The notes beneath the pieces are model-generated. The model ran no database searches and was not told where the DNA came from. It was given only the letters and a program-made list of their open reading frames with translations. Source: Ascarosepion bandense (taxonomy: Eukaryota > Mollusca > Cephalopoda > Sepiida > Sepiidae). From it: 64,000 nucleotides of DNA. Made by a program: the position numbers and the translations under genes. Shown piece by piece: positions 40,046 to 51,042 of this stretch (its first letter is position 1; each line of letters starts with the position of its first letter). Where the stretch lies: positions 1,537,001 through 1,601,000 of the forward strand of contig JBBBDQ010000308.1 in NCBI GenBank assembly GCA_037127315.1, in the 5' to 3' direction.

Positions 40046-40685
40046 ATTATTTCAACTTTCTGTCGCATCAATAGAGATAATTTTTTTTTCCAATGAAATT
40101 TATCGGTCTGATACGTAATGGCTGAAGAATTATTTTGATTTGCAAAGTTCTTTGTATTCCCTCCAAAGTGCTTCGCTGTTTCGATTTTCTTTCTGATGAA
40201 ATCATTTGAAGAAATTGGTTTCTTTCTTGTTTGTTCAATGAATTTGTCTTTTGTGCCATTCTTGGGAATTGGCTGGTAGATTTTAATAATGACCCTTCGT
40301 AAGCCTGATTTTTTAATTTCTTATTTCATTCTTTTTCTGTTTAGCTTATTTTGGAAACCAATTAAAAGCGTACGCTTCGTATTACAATAACTGGTCGGAG
40401 AGAGTTGGTAGATATCCTTACTGACGTTGTCCGGTTCGATGTCTTCTTTTCATCTTTTTGATTTGCTTTTTTCATTTTATTTCTTTCTCGCTCTTTCGGC
40501 TGGAGCTTCAGAATACAGCGATTACACCTCTGCAAAGCGATTAATAAATAAAAAAAATCTTTGTTGCTATTTGTACGACATTTCGGCCGTTGTACGCTCC
40601 GGCCTTTATTACAATCACTGGGGTGTATAAACGCCATTCCTTGCGTAAAGCCTCGATTGGAAGTCATGAGTTACCTCCCTCTAAC
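40046..40685. other. Unassigned DNA
   Basis: Short ORFs occur on both strands without recognisable homology. No repeat shared with the rest of the window was seen. Confidence 0.35.
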
Positions 40686-40689
40686 CCTG

Positions 40690-41575
40690 CAAGTTACTTG
40701 CTCACCACGTCTCCCTATTCCTGGTGGTTCTTAGCACGCTTTCTCCTATTACACCACGCAACCCACGTTCTGTCATCCACCTGCTCAGTCCCTGCTTCTT
40801 TTTCTCTCTATCTGGTCTGTTAGTATCAGTTTCTCCAAGCTCTCCTCCCTTATTGCATGTCCCAGAAACTTTAGTGGTCTCTTCCTGATGCTCATTATAA
40901 ATTTCCTTTTCGTTTCCATTCTTTCTAAAACCTTATCATTGCTCACGTGCTTGATCTATGATATCCGCAGCATCCTTCTGTAAAACCACATTTCAGTTGC
41001 TTCAAGTTTTTCCTTCATCTTTGATGATATTGTTCAGCATTCACTGCCATATTGAAGAACTGACATCACATAGCAATCCAGTACTCTCTTCTTGGTTTTC
41101 CTTCATCTTTGATGATATTATCCAATATTCACTGCCATATTGAAGAACTGACATCACATAGCAATCCAGTACTCTCTTCTTTGTTTTCCTTCATCTTTGA
41201 TGATATTGTTCAACATTCACTGCCATATTGAAGAACTGACATCACATAGCAATCCAGTACTCTCTTCTTTGTTTTCCTTCATCTTTGATGATATTGTTCA
41301 ACATTCACTGCCATATTGAAGAACTGAGCTCACATAGCCATCCAGTACTCTCTTCTTTGTTTTCCTTCATCGTTAATGATATTGCCCAACATTCACTGCC
41401 ATATTGAAGAACCGACATCACATAACAATCCAGTACTCTCTTCTTTGTTTTCCTTCATCTTTGATGATATTGTCCAACATTCACTGCCATATTGAAGAAC
41501 TGACATCCCATAGCAATCCAGTGCTCTCTTTGTTTCTTGTGACATTTTCCTGTCTTTTAACACCATGAAAGTATA
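40690..41575 (-). pseudogene. RTE-like LINE copy with 88-bp array
   Basis: The minus-strand C-terminal RTE sequence (plus view: cacgtctccctattcctggt, cgtttccattctttctaaaa, gcagcatccttctgtaaaac) leads to a six-unit array (41008-41535) and ends near ttttcctgtcttttaacacc, where the next RTE copy begins after about 55 bases. Confidence 0.8.
41008..41535 (-). repeat. 88-bp RTE minisatellite, six units
   Basis: Landmark cttcatcttt at 41013, 41101, 41189 and so on, period 88. Same monomer and joint as the 10.7-12.4 kb array. Confidence 0.93.
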
Positions 41576-41627
41576 GATATAGATTTTTACAGTAAAAATT
41601 CCAGTTATATATTTATGAAGAAAATAT

Positions 41628-42445
41628 TCTTCTTCTTTTGTCAGTGTGCCGGGTCTTTTCATGACGTATACGGCCATGGTCTTCCACATCTCCTGATCCC
41701 TAGTGGCTCTTAACACTCTCCTTTACCCCACCTAAACCCCGCTTCTCCATCCACTGACTCAACTTCGTCAAGTATATTACACGCTGCTTTTTCCTGTCTC
41801 TCTTTCCCTCTATCTGACCTGTGAGTATCCGATTCTCCAAGCCGTCCTTTCTTATTGCTTATCCTAGGAACTTTAACTGTCTTTTCCTGATGTTAAGTAT
41901 TATTTTGTTTGTTTGTACCCTCTCTAAAACGTCATCGTTGCTCACATGCTTGGCTCATAGTATCCTCAGTATCCTTCTGGAGAACATATTTCGGTTTCTT
42001 CAAGTCTCTCTTTCATCTTTTATAAGATTATCTAATATCTGTGCCATATTGAAGAACAAACATCTCATAACAATCCAGTACTCTCTTTTTTATTTCGAGC
42101 GAAATTTTCCTCTCCCTTAATACTCTACTCAGCTTCTGGAATGCCACTTTGGCCAGGTCAATTCGACTTCAGATCACAGTATCACACTTTTCCTCCTCTG
42201 TTAGATCTCATCTCCGGTATTTAAATTTCTGTACCTGCTTGATTTTGGTATCCCCAGCATGTAGTTGGCATTTTGGACTCCTTTTTAGTCTGATGACGAT
42301 GCATTCAGTTTTCTTTTTGTTTATTTGTAGACCTTTAATTCTGTTTTTTTTTCAGCTACCATCTGCTGGAGATCTTGCAGTTTTTTTCCATGTCTGCTAT
42401 CAGCACAGTATTGTGTATTTTTCAGACTGTAACCACCAAGTTCTT
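41628..42445 (-). mobile_element. RTE-like LINE 3' fragment
   Basis: Minus-strand 3' end tail (plus view: cttcttcttttgtcagtgtg, catgacgtatacggccatgg) through the C-terminal region to about atctgctggagatcttgcag. It has one unit of the 88-base segment (about 42010-42090), so it represents the unexpanded form. Confidence 0.75.
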
Positions 42446-42454
42446 TCTTAACTT

Positions 42455-43009
42455 AATTATTCTTTCTTTCTTTCTTTCTTCCTTTCTTTCTTTCTATTGT
42501 CTTTTCTTTTGTTTTCTTTGTTTCCTTCCTTCCTTCCTTCTTTCTTTCTTTTTTTCTTTCTTTTCGCCCTCTTTGTTTTTATATTCTTTGTTTTTGTCTT
42601 CTTTGTTTTCTTCTTTCTTTCTTTTTTGCCGTCTTTGCTTTTGTCTTCTTTGTTTCCTTCTGTGTTTCTTTCTTTCTTTCTTTCTTTCTTTTTGCTGTCT
42701 TTGCTTTTGTTTTCTTAGTTTCTTTGTTTCTTTGTTTCTTTCTTTTTGCCGTCTTTGCTTTGGTCTTCTTTGTTTGTTTGTTTGTTTGTTTGTTTGTTTC
42801 TATCTTTCTTTCTTTTTGACGTGATTGCTTTTGTCTTCTTTGTTTCTTTCTTTCTGCCGTCTTTTCTTTTGTCTTCTTTGTTTCCTTCCTTCTTTGTTTT
42901 TTCTTTCTTTTTGCCGTCTTTGCTTTTGTCTTCTTTGTTTTCTTCTTTCTTTCTTTCTTTAATTATTTTTTACATTTTTTGTTTCTTTTTACCGTCTTTG
43001 CTTTTGTCT

Positions 43010-43049
<40 letters not shown>

Positions 43050-43620
43050 TGTAAGACTTATGTCTCCAAACCATTATTAAATCAACAAAAATATAAAATA
43101 ACTGGCTTTAAATAACCTACAAAAGGTTGATAAGTCGTAAAACGCAAATTGATCAATCGATCTCTTCTTTTATTATCCGTTTTATTTTTTTTTTCAAATT
43201 TGGATTTCTTTTCGCTTGTTTTCCATCTTCTCTTGTTCTTTTTTTCGACTTCATGTTTTCTTTTTCTTTTTCTTCCTCTTTTTTCTTTTTCTTTCTTTCA
43301 TTTATCTTCTTTTCTTTCAATTTTTCTACTTTGTTTCTTTTTTATGTCTTTTCCTATTACTTTTCTTTGTCTTTATCTTTTTGTTTTGCTTCCTTTTTAT
43401 TTTGTCTTTTTACTATTTACTGCTTCTTTCTTTTGTTCGTTGTTATTCTTTATATAATTCCACCCCATTTTTTTTCTTTCTCTTTCTTCTTCCTATTTAT
43501 GTCGTCTTTTTCTTTTCTTTACCTTCTTCCGTATCTTTTTTTATTTTTATTTTTCTCTTCTTTTCCTTTTTTCTTTCTTTTTTCTTCTTTTTCTCATATT
43601 GTTGTAGAGTGGCTTACACC
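42455..43620. repeat. Polypyrimidine tract (CTTT)n with tgccgtctttgcttttgtct units
   Basis: About 600 bases of CTTT/CTTC repeats interrupted at intervals of 50-110 bases by a recurring phrase near ttgccgtctttgcttttgtc, then irregular T-rich DNA. Long hydrophobic FLSF-type ORFs here are artefacts of composition. A short repeat X trace is at 43093-43130. Confidence 0.9.
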
Positions 43621-43916
43621 CCTGCAGCACTCTCAGTGATGAAATGGCCCATGGCTGAAATGGTATATTTAAGTAAAGAATAGTAGTAATATTCAAATGT
43701 CGTTCGAATAATATTCAGACTGATTATTTCAGCGGCTATTGTGATATAAACTCCTCCTCTCTGAGTTGCAAGTTCTGCCTTGTCTGTTATTGTAACTATT
43801 GTACTGTTCTGTGTATATTCGTTTAACACCGGAAATTGTGCTGAATAATACCGCAGCACACTTTCTCTATGTATTGTATTCACCTCGGCGATAAAACTCA
43901 TACATTAGTGTCTTTC
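43621..43916. other. Unassigned DNA
   Basis: No recognised feature. Confidence 0.35.
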
Positions 43917-44213
43917 AAGGGTTGTTCGTATAAATAAATTTAATCCACTTTTTATTAAGACGTTGTTTTCTTCGTCATTAGTGTACTTTCAAGGGTTGTT
44001 CGTACAAATAAATTTAATCCACTTTTTATTAAGACGTTGTTTTCTTCGTCATTAGTGTACTTTCAAGGGTTGTTCGTACAAATAAATTTAATCCACTTTT
44101 TATTAAGACGTTGCTTTCTTCGTCATTAGTGTACTTTCAAGGGTTGTTCGTACAAATAAATTTAATCCACTTTTTATTAAGACGTTGTTTTCTTCGTCAA
44201 AATTGTGCTCACG
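43917..44213. repeat. 74-bp tandem repeat, four units
   Basis: aagggttgttcgta starts at 43917, 43991, 44065 and 44139, a period of 74. Units are nearly identical, indicating recent expansion. Confidence 0.95.
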
Positions 44214-44464
44214 AAGTTTTCAAAGGCACGGATGTGTATTACGATGTTTAATTTTAAATACTGCGTTGTTTAATTTAATATATGAATATAACTGAAAGAA
44301 AAGAGGAAAATGAGAAAAAAAATAAGAAAAAACGAAAAACAATAAGGAGTAAGGATAAAAAAAATAACGGAGAAAAGAACAATTGACCAGGACATTCGAC
44401 ACGTACGCACATCTCCGCAGACAAGAATGCGCGCGAACACACACACGCACGCACATATGAAATT
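44214..44464. other. Unassigned A-rich DNA
   Basis: Purine-rich (gaaaaaaaaa type) sequence and a short CA run near 44438-44452. Confidence 0.4.
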
Positions 44465-44633
44465 CTCTTTCTCATCGACGTGACGTGGCTTACCTATGCA
44501 TAGCAAATGCTCTGACGAACATTTCTTCCTGGTGCCCCTTCCACGTGAATTTAAGCGTGCCACTTGATTGGCGTCTAGGTCTCACCCTTTTACTATTGAA
44601 ATAGGTAAGCCACGTCACGTCGATGAGAAAGAG
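44465..44633. repeat. 33-bp perfect inverted repeat
   Basis: ctctttctcatcgacgtgac.. (44465-44497) and its exact complement (44601-44633) enclose a loop of 103 bases. The loop ends with cgtctaggtctcaccctttt, a LINE-A-like phrase. Confidence 0.88.
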
Positions 44634-44647
44634 ACCGAGATGCCAAG

Positions 44648-44935
44648 TCAAGAACCATTATATTGCATGGCTTTAGTCTTTCGGTTAATGTTTTGGCTTT
44701 CCAGCAACTTGTGGTGTTGTGAGAGACTACCTCTAGCGCATCGTATCATATGTTCAATTTGCTCTTCAACTAAACTAATTTTTTTTCCATAACTGATCCA
44801 TGAACCGAGGTACCGAAAATGTTTAGTTTTTACTAATTCCCCTTCCTGAATTCTCATAATGAATTTAGTGTAGGTACCATCACTGCTTTTATTCCAATTT
44901 CAGATCGTAGTTTCTGTTTTGGAAAAGGTTTATCG
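44648..44935 (-). pseudogene. LINE-E RT-related fragment
   Basis: The minus strand reads YTKFIMRIQEGELVKTKHFR, then YLGSWISYGKKISLVEEQIE, HMIRCARGSLSQHHKLLESQ and NINRKTK. The FRYLGS.I...G....E...R...AR...S..LL.S..I...TK pattern is the segment after the RT fingers in many animal LINEs. It differs from LINE-A and from the RTE copies. Confidence 0.6.
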
Positions 44936-45178
44936 TGACTGACATTTCTTGGAATACCTGATATAGGCTAGGAAACGAAACAAAATAATGTTAAATTATA
45001 AATAAAAGGAGCGTTTACTCAAATATGAGTATCCACTAGGGAGTAAAATGTTATCTCCTTACCTATTTATTTCTAAATTTGCCTTTTCCAGTGTAAAGTA
45101 AGAAAAAAAACGACGTAAAAAATAAATAACTACGACATTCTACACGTACGCACATCCTTACAGACAGTCGAGCGCGAA

Positions 45179-45237
<59 letters not shown>

Positions 45238-45501
45238 GCACGCATCAACTATGTAAAAAAACACTTGCACCAATGAAAACTGCATATAAATAAATAAAAA
45301 AACTCGGGAAATACAAACGGTTAATTACTGATAATTCCTGACGAGTGGACGGTGTGATTTCCGGAACATACCATCTACGAAACTCTGGAAACCTTTTACT
45401 TGTAGTTTTTCTCCCTCTGTGATGTGGTTTTCCTTTTCATTCTCCTACATTGATTACCATAAAAGAGCATCATGCTATTTAAAATGATGTATTAGTATCA
45501 C
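44936..45501. other. Unassigned DNA with (CA)n
   Basis: A CA dinucleotide run covers about 45183-45235. No coding homology elsewhere. Confidence 0.5.
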
Positions 45502-45808
45502 GGATGTGCGTTGTGGTGCATTGGATATCGGCTCGGAACGAGAAATCGGGGAGCCGAGTTCGAATTCCATTTGAATTCATTGCATTCACTTACGCGCAAA
45601 TACTCTTGGGAAAGGTATTAATCCGTTTCTTCCTTTCAGTTCTGGGTTAAATAACAGGACAGATTGGGTTCTATAGCCTTGGTCGGCAACCAGTCTACTG
45701 CAGAAAGCAATGGCAACCTACTGCGAGATAATCTTCTGCCCAGTCAGTCATGTCTCTTTCGAGACATGATCGCCCAAGCGTGTATCACGTATGGCACTTA
45801 ACTGACTG
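45502..45808 (+). mobile_element. S1 SINE, complete, with target duplication
   Basis: An 11-base target duplication attagtatcac flanks it (45491-45501 and 45809-45819). The head is tRNA-like, with A box tggtgcattgg (45514-45524) and B box agttcgaattcc (45557-45568). The body includes ataacaggacagattgggtt, ggcaaccagtctactgcaga and gatcgcccaagcgtgtatca. There is no poly-A; it ends ttaactgactg. This copy defines the boundaries used for the other S1 copies. Confidence 0.85.
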
Positions 45809-45834
45809 ATTAGTATCACTGTTGCAAAAAAAAA

Positions 45835-46445
45835 CAGTCGATCAATTTCTTCTTCTTCCTCCTGTTTCCACCCCCTCCTTCCGTCTCCTTATCCGTCTAT
45901 TACTTCTTGTTTCTAATCTCCTTTTTTTTCGTCCTCTTTATTCTTGCTCCTCCTCCTCCTCCGTATTATCTCCCTTCTACTCCTTTTATACTTCTTTTTC
46001 CTCCTCTTTCCTCCCCCTCCTTCCGTCTCCTTATCCGTCTATTACTTATTCTTGCTCCTCCTCCTCCTCCGTATTTTCTCCTTTCTACTCCTTTTATACT
46101 TTATTTTCCTCCTCTTCCTCCTCCTGTCCTTCTTCCTCCTCTCCTTTTTATTTTTATTTTCCCTCTCTTCTTCCTCCTCCTACCCTTCTTCTTCCTCCTC
46201 TTTCTTCCTCCTTTTACTTCTTAATCCTCCTCCTTCCTTATTCTTCTTCCTCCTTCTCCTTCCTCCTTCTTCTTCCTCATTCGTCTTCATCCTCCATCTC
46301 CTTCTTTTTTCCCCTCTTTCCTTATTCTCTTTTTTATTCTTGCTCCTGTTCCTCCTCTGCCTCCACCATCTTTCTTCTTGCTCCTCCTCCTCCTCCTTAT
46401 TCTTCTTTCTTATTCCTCTTCCTTCTTATTCTTCTTTCTGTTTTG
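45835..46445. repeat. Polypyrimidine (CTC/CTT) tract
   Basis: About 610 bases of almost pure C/T on the + strand. A segment near 45950-46010 is repeated near 46045-46110 (tcctcctcctcctccgtatt), so part of it grew by duplication. Ser/Phe/Leu-rich ORFs are compositional. Confidence 0.93.
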
Positions 46446-47170
46446 TATAGCGTTGCATTTCTCGGGACCGTGCCTACATAATTAACGGATGTGCTACGGT
46501 ATGTTAGCTAATATACGCGGTTTCATACATCCGCTGGCGGTGTGGTGGGATGTCTTAGAACGTGCCCATAGCGAATAAAGGTGGATTACTGTAATTGCTT
46601 TTCTTAGCAACTGTTATAAAAAAATAGGAAAAAAAAGTTATCATTATTATTGTCATTTTACTTTTACCTGGACTACAGGCTTCTCTTAACTTTCGTTTTA
46701 ACTTACCGTTTTCTTTTCTTCTTGTCTCTGCCTTTCCCCCTTCTCTTCAAACATTCGCAATTACAGTCTCATAAACACAGTTCAGCCTGCGGTTGAGTCG
46801 AATAATTCGGCTTCAGCATACACAAACCCAGTTTTAATAGCTTTTATTGCACCATAATACGCTAATTTAACATAAACACTGTCTGGTGTGTTTTTATTAT
46901 GGACTCAAAAACAAACAAGCCAAAAAGAAGCAAAAAGTTAAAAGAACAAACAGAAAAGTTTGCAGTCTAACTAGGTTCATTTATCTCTCTCTCTCTCTCT
47001 CTCTCTCACTCTCTCTCTCTCTCGTGCTGTGAAATTCATCTTTTTTAGATTGTTCCCTTTTGGGTTCACGACCGTTTTTCGGTTGCTGTTTTTACGCCTC
47101 AATAGTAATAATAGAATTGCCTTTTTTTTTTCGTTAGATAGAAAGAAAGAAAAACGAAAGAAAGAAGGAA
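46446..47170. other. Unassigned DNA with (CT)n
   Basis: A CT run lies at 46984-47023. No coding homology. Confidence 0.4.
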
Positions 47171-47182
47171 ATAAAGGAAAAG

Positions 47183-47187
47183 CTTGG

Positions 47188-47232
<45 letters not shown>

Positions 47233-47281
47233 ATGCTCGCATAGATAGATAGATGATAGATAGACAGACAGACAAATGCTC

Positions 47282-47339
<58 letters not shown>
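47183..47339. repeat. (GATA)n and (TA)n microsatellite
   Basis: GATA repeats, a short spacer aaatgctcg that recurs at about 47231, 47273 and 47635, then TA repeats. Confidence 0.95.
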
Positions 47340-47343
<4 letters not shown>

Positions 47344-47622
47344 TTTAAAAACAGTTTCCACTTCTACTATATGCTTGACTCTTCAGAAATGAATCGAGTT
47401 CTCTCGGTGACTGGCGTGTGTATACACAGCTTATACAGAACACGTTAAAATTTCCCTTCTCTGATTCCATGCGTCGATGGCTTAGGGGAGTAGCGACTCC
47501 GACTGACTCCAAATCGGTTGAGTTTCGATCCCGACCAGAAGCAAGTGCATGCGTCTAGCCACATTGATGAACTGTGATACAGCGAAGCAGGCTTGTATGT
47601 AGAGGACTAATATATATATATA
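47340..47622 (+). mobile_element. Retrozyme-like element, fourth locus
   Basis: The body matches the 13 and 16 kb copies (aaaaacagtttccacttct, gactggcgtgtgtatacaca), with A box tggcttagggg near 47479 and B box agtttcgatccc near 47521. It ends with a decayed hammerhead (47559-47602) and an AT tail. The upstream ribozyme is absent, cut off by (TA)n. Confidence 0.7.
47559..47602 (+). ncRNA. Decayed hammerhead copy
   Basis: CCACA/UGUAG, UUGAUGA, ACUGU-GAU-ACAGC and GAAG. Three deviations from the active consensus indicate an inactive relic. Confidence 0.6.
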
Positions 47623-47754
47623 GATAGATAGAAAAATGCTCGCATAGATTGATTAAAGAAAGTAAGAAAGATTGAAAGAAAGGACCTTGCATAGGTAGAT
47701 AGATTATGTTGATTGAAATACAAATAAAAATTTATAAATGTATTTACAGACGAC

Positions 47755-48065
47755 GTTTGAGAGATGAACTGAAGCCTAGTGTTAGATTAGTAACTAGGTC
47801 CCTTTTGTTGCTGGGATAGCAAGATGTAACCGCAAGTTCTAATCTAATAGTTTCTTTTGTCACATATCTCACCGATTTTTTGCTTCCCTACCGCCTAAAT
47901 CTTCAAAAAATTAAATGCAACGTCAATCGACATCTTCTGTTTTCCCGAACCTATTCTTTTATGGTCTTTTTTATTCACCAAAGACTTCTCATTCTCTTCC
48001 AATTTCAGTAATACCTTGCGTCTTAGTGGCATTATCTCCTTACTTTGGGTGAAACGATTAAAAAG
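47755..48065 (+). mobile_element. LINE-A 3' end, diverged
   Basis: gtgttagattagtaactagg, gatgtaaccgcaagttctaa and cgtcaatcgacatcttctg follow the order of the 37.4 kb copy. The tail tagtggcattatctccttac and tttgggtgaaacgatt closes it. Confidence 0.65.
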
Positions 48066-48069
48066 CAAA

Positions 48070-48311
48070 TGTCCTCAGGACGTGAGCGATTAGGGATCAC
48101 CACAATTGTTTCATTTGTATCTCTAACAATATGTTGTCCCCTAATTATTCCTGCTATTTCCTGTTCTGTCATCGTTTTATACAAGCTCGTTGCCCCCCTC
48201 TGTAGCTCTTCCTTTCAGTATGCCATATGAGTATCGAATTCTCCAATCTCTTTCTTAACTATGTCCCCGAAATTTTGACTATATCTTTCCGATTCTAAGC
48301 ATAAGTAAGGC
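48070..48311 (-). mobile_element. Diverged RTE-like LINE 3' fragment
   Basis: Plus-view landmarks in RTE order: caggacgtgagcgattagg, gtatcgaattctccaatct and ccgattctaagcataagt. It sits exactly between two LINE-A 3' ends. Confidence 0.55.
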
Positions 48312-48965
48312 GCCCCTGGCATTCATCTCAGGGTCCTCGACAGGCTCCAAAGAAGAATCTGTAACGTGATCGGTCCCGACCTGGCAGCTCGTCTACAGCT
48401 ACATTTTACCGGCGGAATGTGGCTTCCCTCTATCTATTCTACAAATATTTTCATGGTTTCTGATCCGACGAGCTTAGCTCACTGGTGTTCTCTCTACAAG
48501 AATTTACTCCAGCAACCAGACTGGCAACAAGGTTCCAACCTTTTACAATTAAATCAACTAAAAGCAGCCGCTACTTCTACTCCATCAGCTTCTTTTCTAG
48601 CACTTCCCGCCTGTGGAACTCGCTCCCGTATACTTGCTTCCTTAACCCTAACCCTAACCCCGGCTACAAACTCCAAGAATTTAAATGCAACGTCAGTTGC
48701 CATCTCTAGTACACTTAAATCTAGTCCTTCTCTCGTCCTTTCCCTGTCACCTCGTGCATCTTGTTCTTTTCCTTTCTCACTTTACCCTCGCAACTAATCT
48801 TCACATTGTTATTCCCATTATTCTCTTGTTCTTTCCCCGACACCCACGGTATCTGGCTCGTCTTTCTCTTTGCTCTCCTCCTGCTTAAACTCTCACTCTT
48901 CTCTTATGTAGCTCACAGAGTACCAGTGACGGTTCCGCCTTTCTTGGGGGTTAAACGATTAAATA
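48312..48965 (+). mobile_element. LINE-A 3' end containing a telomere-like insertion
   Basis: In broken frames it reads LRVLDRLQRRICNVIGPDLA, then TRLATRFQPFTIKSTKSSRY, SISFFSSTSRLWNSLPYTCF. At 48641-48660 ccttaaccctaaccctaacc interrupts the expected CFPDGYNLQ codons. EFKCNV and the tail follow to about 48965. Confidence 0.75.
48641..48661. repeat. Short (AACCCT)n telomere-type motif
   Basis: About three copies of the CCCTAA/TTAGGG hexamer inside LINE-A coding sequence. In other copies this site reads ccctgacagttacaa or similar, with no hexamers. Confidence 0.8.
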
Positions 48966-49017
48966 AAAAAGAGTCTTTTTGTTCCCGTGTACCGTTCATG
49001 GAGTGTGTTTTATCTAT

Positions 49018-49145
49018 AACTAGCAGTACAGCCCGGCGTTGCTCGGTTGTAATGAAAGCTTTAAAACTAATCCATGGTCCTGGAGTATACAACTTTATAA
49101 ATTTTCAAGAAAATCGGTTCAGCCATTTCGGAGTCTATAGGTAAC

Positions 49146-49182
<37 letters not shown>

Positions 49183-49205
49183 TTCATTTATAAATAAGTT
49201 TAGAT
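49018..49205 (+). mobile_element. Repeat N, short copy
   Basis: It begins agcccggcgttgctcggttg and ends with (CA)n and tttcatttataaataagttt, the reverse of the 15.4-15.9 kb copy, with the central 300 bases deleted. aatcggttcagccatttcgg is shared. Confidence 0.6.
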
Positions 49206-49497
49206 GTGTGAAATTACTTTGAGAAAAGGTTAAAGATGAAATGGATTTTCATGTAGAAAGAAGTATTAAAAGCCGACGCTTGTGTTTGAACACTGATCGT
49301 CAGATAAATAATAATAATAGAAAAATAGATTATTCTACAGGCGATCAGGCGACCACAAAACTAACTATATAAAAACTGGACCGAAGTCTGGTGAATGAGC
49401 CGAATAGCGGTTAACGAGCAATCGGAGTTCAGCGAATAACAGGTCTACGAAGTGAATTAATTTTGATTTTACCGCGGATCGATAGTAATACGAGTAA
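49206..49497. other. Unassigned DNA before the satellite
   Basis: No recognised feature. It meets the first satellite monomer at about 49500 without an obvious junction repeat. Confidence 0.4.
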
Positions 49498-49695
49498 CCG
49501 ACTGGTTATATCAAGACCAAAGATATAGAACCGTGTGCTACCAACACATCAGTAAAGACGAGGTTACAACAGAGATTCAAGAAGATAAAAATAACTGATT
49601 ATATCAAGACCAAAGATATAGAACCGTGTGCTACCAACACATCAGTAACGACGAGGTTACAACAGAGATTCAAGAAGATAAAAATAACTGATTAT

Positions 49696-51042
49696 ATGAA
49701 AACCAAAGATATAGAACCGTGTGCTACCAACACATCAGTAACGACGAGGTTACAACAGAGATTCAAGAAGATAAAAATAACTGATTATATCAAGACCAAA
49801 GATATAGAACCGTGTGCTACCAACACATCAGTAAAGACGAGGTTACAACAGAGATTCAAGAAGATAAAAATAACTGATTATATCAAGACCAAAGATATAG
49901 AACCGTGTGCTACCAACACATCAGTAACGACGAGGTTACAACAGAGATTCAAGAAGATAAAAATAACTGATTATATCAAGACCAAAGATATAGAACCGTG
50001 TGCTACCAACACATCAGTAACGACGAGGTTACAACAGAGATTCAAGAAGATAAAAATAACTGATTATATCAAGACCAAAGATATAGAACCGTGTGCTACC
50101 AACACATCAGTAACGACGAGGTTACAACAGAGATTCAAGAAGATAAAAATAACTGATTATATCAAGACCAAAGATATAGAACCGTGTGCTACCAACACAT
50201 CAGTAAAGACGAGGTTACAACAGAGATTCAAGAAGATAAAAATAACTGATTATATCAAGACCAAAGATATAGAACCGTGTGCTACCAACACATCAGTAAC
50301 GACGAGGTTACAACAGAGATTCAAGAAGATAAAAATAACTGATTATATCAAAACCAAAGATATAGAACCGTGTGCTACCAACACATCAGTAACGACGAGG
50401 TTACAACAGAGATTCAAGAAGATAAAAATAACTGATTATATCAAGACCAAAGATATAGAACCGTGTGCTACCAACACATCAGTAACGACGAGGTTACAAC
50501 AGAGATTCAAGAAGATAAAAATAACTGATTATATCAAGACCAAAGATATAGAACCGTGTGCTACCAACACATCAGTAACGACGAGGTTACAACAGAGATT
50601 CAAGAAGATAAAAATAACTGATTATATCAAGACCAAAGATATAGAACCGTGTGCTACCAACACATCAGTAACGACGAGGTTACAACAGAGATTCAAGAAG
50701 ATAAAAATAACTGATTATATCAAGACCAAAGATTTAGAACCGTGTGCTACCAACACATCAGTAACGACGAGGTTACAACAGAGATTCAAGAAGATAAAAA
50801 TAACTGATTATATCAAGACCAAAGATATAGAACCGTGTGCTACCAACACATCAGTAACGACGAGGTTACAACAGAGATTCAAGAAGATAAAAATAACTGA
50901 TTATATCAAGACCAAAGATATAGAACAGTGTGCTACCAACATCAGTAACGACGAGGTTACAACAGAGATTCAAGAAGATAAAGAAATAACTGATTATATC
51001 AAGACCAAAGATATAGAACCGTGTGCACCAACACATCAGTAA
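49696..51042 (+). other. Satellite-derived ORF of 448 codons (not called a gene)
   Basis: Fourteen repeats of a 31-residue unit (TKDIEPCATNTS, VTTRLQQRFKKIKITDYI). The Met is simply the atgaaaacc variant of one monomer. The same frame is open back to a TAA at 49495, with no signal for a true start, and the end is a chance frame change. The unit is basic with one Cys. No family resemblance is known to me. A similar ORF of 417 codons is at 60056-61309. Expression is unlikely but untested. Confidence 0.7.

Noticed and set aside
40068..40259. Lys/Gln-rich minus-strand ORF of 63 codons as a small gene
   Set aside because: No homology, start context or conservation could be seen. Length is within chance for this composition.
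42375..43683. Hydrophobic Phe/Leu/Ser-rich ORFs resembling membrane proteins
   Set aside because: They come from T-rich polypyrimidine DNA in several overlapping frames. The same holds for 45835-46445.
43917..44213. 74-bp tandem as another ribozyme array
   Set aside because: No CUGAUGA or GAAA core on either strand.
48641..48661. True telomere end
   Set aside because: Only about three hexamers inside a LINE with sequence continuing on both sides.
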